Below, one piece after another: positions 6,583-10,569 of a stretch of 10,569 nt of DNA (position 1 is its first letter; every line of letters begins with the position of its first letter). Source of the DNA: Cycloclasticus sp. (GTDB taxonomy: Bacteria; Pseudomonadota; Gammaproteobacteria; Methylococcales; Cycloclasticaceae); the NCBI GenBank assembly GCA_018066825.1, contig JAGPVU010000125.1, forward strand, positions 1-10,569, in the 5' to 3' direction. Under the pieces are notes generated by a model. That model saw only the letters and a program-made list of their open reading frames with translations, made no database searches and was not told the DNA's origin. The translations under genes were made by a program, and so were the position numbers.

Positions 6583-7188
6583 TTACGCTGGCCACAGCAA
6601 GGTAATACCGCGTGCAATCATCTCAATGGCATAGGTGCCAGTAAACAAGGCAACCACCCTGCCAACAACTTCCACATAGCGGCTGAGTAAACGCTCATTT
6701 CGTTTTTTTAGCGGATCGTGTATCAATTTAAAAACAATGATCGACACTAAAGAAAAAGAGATCGCAATACCAATAGCCATAGCTGCACTCGGTGCAGGTA
6801 AAGATGAGCCAATAAGCACGCTTGCGCTGATTGTTCCTGGGGCAATCATAAACGGCATGGCTACCGAGCCGGCTACATGCTCAGGATTACCATGCGTGTC
6901 TATCAAAACAATTTTGCCAGAAAATATGGATTGAATACCAATCCATAAAAAGATAATGCCACCAAATATCAAAAAGGCACCAAATCGCACATTAAAGACA
7001 TCTTCAAAAACCCCTTCACCGGTGATCGCAAAAATGACAAACACAATCCCACTGATAACGTGGGCGCGTACCATCACCTTTACAAATTCCTTAAGGGTTA
7101 AATCTCTAATTAAACTGATGAGGTATATGCTGATCAGAAAAGGATTTAGCAATACAAAAAGGAGTGAAGACGCTTTTAACAATTCCAT
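6583..7188 (-). CDS. MarC family integral membrane protein
   Basis: This 201-residue inner-membrane protein has about six hydrophobic segments (approx. 7-28, 41-57, 69-89, 107-128, 133-155 and 172-196). Family marks are the N-terminal NPF at 15-17, the central VAMPFMIAPGTI (109-120), which corresponds to the MarC repeat motif around the fourth membrane segment, and the C-terminal GRVVALFTGTYAIEMIARGI (176-195). MarC (UPF0056) proteins are conserved in bacteria. The old link to multiple antibiotic resistance was not upheld and no substrate is established, so none is assigned here. ATG 7188 has GAGA about 7 nt upstream. The gene starts 66 nt after the symporter stop in the same direction and may be co-transcribed with it. 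No terminator is evident between its stop and tRNA-Met; the 120-bp gap at 6463-6582 holds nothing I recognise. Confidence 0.85.
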   Translation of the reverse strand: MELLKASSLLFVLLNPFLISIYLISLIRDLTLKEFVKVMVRAHVISGIVFVIFAITGEGVFEDVFNVRFGAFLIFGGIIFLWIGIQSIFSGKIVLIDTHGNPEHVAGSVAMPFMIAPGTISASVLIGSSLPAPSAAMAIGIAISFSLVSIIVFKLIHDPLKKRNERLLSRYVEVVGRVVALFTGTYAIEMIARGITLLWPA

Positions 7189-7254
7189 GATTTATCTCAA
7201 TTGGGCCTAGTGATAGTTATACAACGTCAATGGGTCTTAGGGTGGGTATCTAGC

Positions 7255-8658
7255 TTACTTTGGCACAGAGGGAAACCAAAAACGACCGACAAAATAAGTT
7301 AACAAACCGGCGAGAATACCCGGTGCTACAGTGTAAATCAATCCCCCTAAACCCAATTGTTGCCATAGCAAAAAGCTGGCTACCCCCATCACTATCATGC
7401 TAATAGCTAAGGTTTGATGTACGCGCTTCCCTAAGGCTAACAGCAGCACTAATGGGGTAAAGGCCGAGCCGAGCAGGCCCCACGCATCAAGTACCAAAGC
7501 AAATACCGATTCCGCGCCAGTTAGCGCGATGATCACGGCAATGGATAATACGCTAGCGGTGGTCAGTTTTGCGGCCCACAAGCTGTGTAGCATGCCGGGT
7601 TGTTTAGTAAAGTCACGCGTAACCGAGGCGGAGCAGGATAAAATTAACGAGTCTGCCGTGGACAGCGTGGCGGCAAACAGGGCAGCCAGTACCAAACCGA
7701 CCAAGGGTTCAGGTAAAACGCGCATGGCCATAGTGGGTAAGGCCAGCTCGGCATCAAAGCCGGCCTGCTCAGGAAATGCAATACGGCTGAGGAGACCCAC
7801 AGCAATAGTAGCGCCATAAAACAGAGTAAACCAGCCGTAGTAATAACAGCGCATACGATTAATATCCTTCGCGCTGTCGAGACAAATAAATCGCACTACA
7901 ATGTGCGGTTGCCCAAAAACCGCGATGCCGCCAAATAACCAGCCGAGTATAAATAGAAAAATGCCTAAGGTGTCCGTATCAGGAAACCACGCTAAATAAT
8001 GCACATTAACATTTGCCATTTTAACTATGGCTGCATCCCATCCACCAGCCAGTTCAAATCCACCTACAATCAGCATGGCCATGCCAATTAACATCACCAG
8101 CGATTGCGCTGCATCGGTCCAGATAGAAGCGCGTAGCCCGCCCGCTGCGCTATACAGCAAGACAATAACCGCCCCAATCAAAATGCCCCAGCTCGGTTCC
8201 CAGTCCATCAACACCTCAGTCGCCTTGCTGCCAGCTTTAAGCTGGGCTGCCGCGTAAATGCTAAGAAATAAGACCGTTAATACACCAATAAGGCGCCTCA
8301 GTTTAAAATTATTGTCACCATTCCAGTGCGAGAGCAGGCCACCATAGGAATGAATTTTTTTTGAACGTGAGGCGGCGTGTAAGGGGCGGAGTATATAAAA
8401 GGACGCCAGTAAATCACCAACAATCCAGCCTATCATCAGCCAGATAGATGAAAGCCCCGTGGCATACGTCAGGCCGATCATGCCAATAAACATAAAGCCA
8501 CTGTTGTTAGTCGCAACAGCCGACAGGCCAGCAAGCCAAGCGGGTATCGACTTACCCGCAACCAAATAGTCCTCCTGAGTGTTACGGCTTTTCAGCAGCG
8601 AACTCATGCCAATAATAAGAAAAATGGCAAGAGATAACAGAAAACTTATGGTAATCAT
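7255..8658 (-). CDS. Sodium:solute symporter family protein (PutP-like)
   Basis: This 467-residue inner-membrane permease of the SSS family has about 13 hydrophobic helices, the LeuT-fold layout. DYLVAGKSIPAWLAGLSA (30-47) is the conserved loop and second helix. AAGGLRASIWTDAAQ (171-185) carries the Asp equivalent to PutP D187. GQPHIVVRF (249-257) and LAALFAATLSTADSLIL (324-340) are PutP signatures. In the Na+ site, A49, A330, S333 and T334 match PutP A53, A337, S340 and T341. PutP D55, important for sodium, is N51 here, and PutP R40 is K36. The substrate cannot be read: proline, pantothenate, another amino acid or a carboxylate are all possible. ATG 8658 has AGG 7 nt upstream. The 213-bp gap to the prenyltransferase gene suggests its own promoter. 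marC follows 66 nt downstream. Confidence 0.9.
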   Translation of the reverse strand: MITISFLLSLAIFLIIGMSSLLKSRNTQEDYLVAGKSIPAWLAGLSAVATNNSGFMFIGMIGLTYATGLSSIWLMIGWIVGDLLASFYILRPLHAASRSKKIHSYGGLLSHWNGDNNFKLRRLIGVLTVLFLSIYAAAQLKAGSKATEVLMDWEPSWGILIGAVIVLLYSAAGGLRASIWTDAAQSLVMLIGMAMLIVGGFELAGGWDAAIVKMANVNVHYLAWFPDTDTLGIFLFILGWLFGGIAVFGQPHIVVRFICLDSAKDINRMRCYYYGWFTLFYGATIAVGLLSRIAFPEQAGFDAELALPTMAMRVLPEPLVGLVLAALFAATLSTADSLILSCSASVTRDFTKQPGMLHSLWAAKLTTASVLSIAVIIALTGAESVFALVLDAWGLLGSAFTPLVLLLALGKRVHQTLAISMIVMGVASFLLWQQLGLGGLIYTVAPGILAGLLTYFVGRFWFPSVPK

Positions 8659-8807
8659 ATAAACCTATGTGGTGTATTGTTTGGCTTCGAATTAACCTAG
8701 GGGTTAAAAAACTAACGCCTAAGAAACGAAAGGGGTAAAGGGCTTATTGATTACAGTAACATTGTAAGGCTGTTAAATCTGAGCTTTCCCGAATAAAAGA
8801 AATGTGT

Positions 8808-8847
8808 GCGGTCAAATCAATTGAGTCTGACCGCTTTGGTTTTTTTA
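8808..8847 (+). terminator. Terminator-like hairpin on the plus strand, no matching gene
   Basis: GCGGTCA (8808-8814) and TGACCGC (8828-8834) form a perfect 7-bp stem with a 13-nt loop. It is followed on the plus strand by TTTGG and a run of seven T residues. Both flanking genes are on the minus strand. In the minus direction the stem is followed by ACACATTTC, with no U run, so it does not look like a standard terminator for the prenyltransferase gene. The rest of the 213-bp gap (8659-8871) shows no RNA gene or repeat I recognise; the symporter promoter presumably lies in it. Confidence 0.4.
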
Positions 8848-8871
8848 AAATAGCGACCAATAAATATCCGC

Positions 8872-9762
8872 TCAACCATTAACAATCGAAACCCCAAGCA
8901 ACAAGGGGGTTAATAATGTAGCTGCTACATTTGCCGCCATGTACTTCGGCGCTTCAGCTATTTTTGCTGCGTATTTAACCGCGCCATACAGTGCAAATAA
9001 CGACAAGACCATAGGCGCCAAGGCGATTAGGCCAAGCGTTGGAATGTAGCCCTTAAGTACAGAAAATAAAATTAAAGCGTACGCCGCTAGCATAAAGCCC
9101 GCATACACTAGGTTGCTTTTTTTAACACCAAACACAATGGGAAAGGTCTTTCTGCCAACACGGGCATCTGCGTGTATATCGGGGTATTGGTTGAGTAACA
9201 GCAGGTTATTGACTAGAAAAAATGGCACCAACGATACCAGCCAAGCTAAGGGGGAATAACTGCCGGTTAAAACCAACTGCGTACCAACCACCATTAAAAC
9301 GCCAAAACCTAAACCCGGGGCAATTAGGCATAACCAAGGGGATCGATTTATCCACTGCGTGTAAGTGATAATTAACACCATACCGATAAGGCCAATCGGC
9401 AGTATTTGCAGGCCACGTTCCATAATAAGGTAAACGCCGACGATGACGGTTATCAATAGCGATAGCAAACCCATTTTTAAAACCAATCTAGCTGCGTCTG
9501 GCGCATTAGGCAACGCGCCGCTACCGCCGCTAAACGGGGTTTTATTTGTTGTTAGGTCTAAGCCACTTTTAAAATCAAAATATTCATTAAGCGTATTAAC
9601 GCTGATATGGGCAAACAGTGCGCCAATAAAAATCAGTAAGACCATGACCTGATTTATCGGCGCTTGCATCGTTAATACAGTACTTAAGCCTAAAAAAACA
9701 CAAACAGGGGTTAACACCAGAAACGAGGGGCGAAACGTTTGCAGCACAGTTTTAAGTGACAT
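8872..9762 (-). CDS. UbiA-family membrane prenyltransferase (MenA-like)
   Basis: This 296-residue polytopic inner-membrane protein attaches an isoprenoid chain to an acceptor, as in quinone synthesis. Two Asp-rich Mg2+-diphosphate motifs are present: NTLNEYFDFKSGLD (56-69, key N59, D63, D69) and NQYPDIHADARVGRKT (191-206, key D195, D199). The length and about eight to nine hydrophobic helices fit the family. FKSGLD and the SGGSG at 78-82 resemble MenA-type dihydroxynaphthoate prenyltransferases more than UbiA 4-hydroxybenzoate ones. No men or ubi gene is adjacent, so the acceptor is unknown. ATG 9762 gives a natural N terminus (MSLKTVLQTFRPSF), but the upstream bases CAAACTACCCT hold no Shine-Dalgarno sequence, so translation may be weak or leaderless. 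It lies 102 nt downstream of the rhodanese gene, separated by a strong hairpin. Confidence 0.85.
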   Translation of the reverse strand: MSLKTVLQTFRPSFLVLTPVCVFLGLSTVLTMQAPINQVMVLLIFIGALFAHISVNTLNEYFDFKSGLDLTTNKTPFSGGSGALPNAPDAARLVLKMGLLSLLITVIVGVYLIMERGLQILPIGLIGMVLIITYTQWINRSPWLCLIAPGLGFGVLMVVGTQLVLTGSYSPLAWLVSLVPFFLVNNLLLLNQYPDIHADARVGRKTFPIVFGVKKSNLVYAGFMLAAYALILFSVLKGYIPTLGLIALAPMVLSLFALYGAVKYAAKIAEAPKYMAANVAATLLTPLLLGVSIVNG

Positions 9763-9828
9763 AGGGTAGTTTGATAAGCCGAAATAGTGGCCTTAAGTTG
9801 TGAAGGGGCTTTAAAGTGTAACTGCTTA

Positions 9829-9861
9829 CTTGCCACGCTCTAACAGTTAGAGCGTGGCAAG
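9829..9861. repeat. Perfect 15-bp inverted repeat with 3-nt loop
   Basis: CTTGCCACGCTCTAA (9829-9843) and TTAGAGCGTGGCAAG (9847-9861) are exact reverse complements around the loop CAG. The repeat begins 3 nt beyond the rhodanese stop codon. Neither strand shows a T run after it, so it is not a canonical intrinsic terminator. It may end or stabilise the rhodanese mRNA, or be a member of a dispersed palindromic repeat family. Confidence 0.8.
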
Positions 9862-9864
9862 GAG

Positions 9865-10215
9865 TTAACCAAACGCGTTTTTAATATCGTCAAACTTTGC
9901 GGTAATGGCGTGGGCGTTGGTGTAGCCCATTTCTTTTAGCCGTGCGGCGGCGAGTGATGCGCGACCACCTATGGCGCAGTGGATCAGTATTAGGGCGTTT
10001 TCATCGCTGCAATGGTCAGGGGTTTTCATTTCTAACAGACCGCGCGGAATATTAATGGAGCAGCTGAGTTTGGATTGCTCGGCTTCGGCGGGTTCGCGTA
10101 CGTCGATAACCACGGCGTTACTATTACTATCAAAAAGACGTTTTGCGGTGGCTACGTCGACACAAAGGCAGTTTTTTCGTGCTTCGGCTATAAATTCGCT
10201 GGCGGGTTTAATCAT
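9865..10215 (-). CDS. Single-domain rhodanese-like sulfurtransferase
   Basis: This is a small cytosolic protein of 116 residues with one rhodanese fold and no signal peptide. Marks in order: IDVREPAE (37-44), NIPRGLLE (55-62), and the active-site loop HCAIGGRAS (79-87), with the persulfide-carrying Cys80 and Arg85. A six-residue CAIGGR loop is right for a sulfurtransferase rather than a Cdc25-type phosphatase. The C-terminal strand usually reads GGxxAW; here it is AKFDDIKNAF, a diverged form. ATG 10215 has AAAAGGA 8-11 nt upstream, a good ribosome site. It sits between two hairpins, the terminator of the upstream dehydrogenase and the inverted repeat after its own stop, so it is probably transcribed alone. 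The physiological sulfur donor and acceptor are unknown; GlpE- and PspE-like roles are possible. Confidence 0.88.
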   Translation of the reverse strand: MIKPASEFIAEARKNCLCVDVATAKRLFDSNSNAVVIDVREPAEAEQSKLSCSINIPRGLLEMKTPDHCSDENALILIHCAIGGRASLAAARLKEMGYTNAHAITAKFDDIKNAFG

Positions 10216-10259
10216 GACGGTTTCCTTTTATGACATTGGGGCTTAATAGTAAGTCTAAT

Positions 10260-10297
10260 GCATAAAAAAAGCAGCCTATTGGCCGCTTTTTTTATGC
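10260..10297 (-). terminator. Rho-independent terminator of the aldehyde dehydrogenase gene
   Basis: The long dyad GCATAAAAAAAGCAGCC (10260-10276) / GGCCGCTTTTTTTATGC (10281-10297) encloses the loop TATT. On the minus strand the single non-matching position becomes a G-U pair, so the stem is fully paired and its 3' arm contains seven U. On the plus strand that position is an A-C mismatch. It lies 22 nt downstream of the dehydrogenase stop. Confidence 0.82.
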
Positions 10298-10319
10298 GAT
10301 ATAGTTAGTCCCTAATCTA

Positions 10320-10569
10320 TTAGTGCACAGCGTCTGCGGTAGGTAACTGAATGGTAATCCACTTCCATTCGGTTAGCGCATCGACGTCAACTTCAACCCC
10401 TTCACGGCCAAAGCCACTTTCACCCGTGCCGCCAAAGGGAACGTGTGGTTCATCGTGCAGGGTAGGTGCGTTAATATGCACCATGCCGGCATCAATATTT
10501 TCAGCAAAGTCTAAGGCCTTATTGAGGTCGTTTGTGATGATGGCAGAGCTTAAGCCATAGGGTGTGTCA
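10320..10569 (-). CDS. Aldehyde dehydrogenase, C-terminal fragment (window edge)
   Basis: Only the last 82 codons and the TAA stop (10320-10322) are inside the window; the gene continues beyond 10569. Reading on the minus strand gives DTPYGLSSAIITNDLNKAL at the start, then INAPTLHDEPHVPFGGTGES and GFGREGVEVDVDALTEWKW, ending ITIQLPTADAVH. PYGLSSAI, PFGGTGESGFGREG and a terminal aromatic TEWKWIT stretch are the standard end of NAD(P)-dependent aldehyde dehydrogenases. The HINxPTxHDE form and the TExxWITIQ ending recall the vanillin, salicylaldehyde and benzaldehyde dehydrogenase branch. The catalytic Cys and Glu lie outside the window, so the substrate is not assigned. A strong terminator follows, so this is the end of its transcription unit. 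The reading frame is intact, so the break is due to the window and not to mutation. Confidence 0.9.
   Translation of the reverse strand, partial: DTPYGLSSAIITNDLNKALDFAENIDAGMVHINAPTLHDEPHVPFGGTGESGFGREGVEVDVDALTEWKWITIQLPTADAVH

Noticed and set aside
7529..8257. Plus-strand open frames opposite the symporter gene
   Set aside because: They are antisense shadows rich in Ala, Pro and Ser, as expected from the complement of membrane-protein codons, with no ribosome sites or family motifs seen.
8808..8834. Resemblance to Pasteurellaceae DNA-uptake sequences (GTGCGGTCA on one strand, AAAGCGGTCA on the other)
   Set aside because: The match is partial and I noticed it at only one place in the window. 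Real uptake signals recur roughly every 1-2 kb in those genomes, and the hairpin explains the symmetry better.

Overview
The window looks like ordinary chromosomal housekeeping DNA from a gammaproteobacterium, judged by eye to be in the mid-40s percent GC. Three things point that way. LeuC has the Escherichia coli length and cysteine spacing (466 aa, C347/C407/C410). The 363-residue YchF matches the E. coli length. The tRNAs have genomically encoded CCA ends. I see no integrase, transposase, phage gene or CRISPR array. I cannot name the genus.

Left part (1-5070): a tRNA-Thr(UGU) with its own terminator is followed by a plus-strand cluster, leuC - leuD - a LeuA-family synthase. A 3' stem-loop lies between this cluster and leuB, which runs on the opposite strand and converges on it. 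The synthase is the notable gene. It aligns without gaps through its catalytic half to my recollection of Leptospira interrogans citramalate synthase, and it keeps the Leu/Leu/Tyr pocket that selects pyruvate there. LeuCD and LeuB can also act on citramalate and methylmalate. The four proteins could therefore make 2-oxobutanoate from pyruvate and acetyl-CoA, a threonine-independent route to isoleucine. Alternatively, the synthase is simply this organism's isopropylmalate synthase and the cluster makes leucine.

Middle (5071-6462): ychF is divergent from leuB and has a recognisable promoter. It is followed by a single elongator tRNA-Met(CAU) with its own strong-looking promoter.

Right part (6463-10569): everything is on the minus strand. 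In transcription order there is the C-terminal end of an aldehyde dehydrogenase (cut by the window edge) with its terminator, a small single-domain rhodanese, a UbiA-family membrane prenyltransferase, a PutP-like sodium:solute symporter and a MarC-family membrane protein. The symporter and MarC genes are 66 bp apart and may share a transcript; the others are separated by 100-213 bp gaps. The non-coding highlights are a perfect 15-bp inverted repeat just after the rhodanese gene and a plus-strand terminator-like hairpin with no plus-strand gene in front of it.

No strikingly new system is visible. The best lead is the possible citramalate pathway with its atypical LeuB. The remaining findings are modest.
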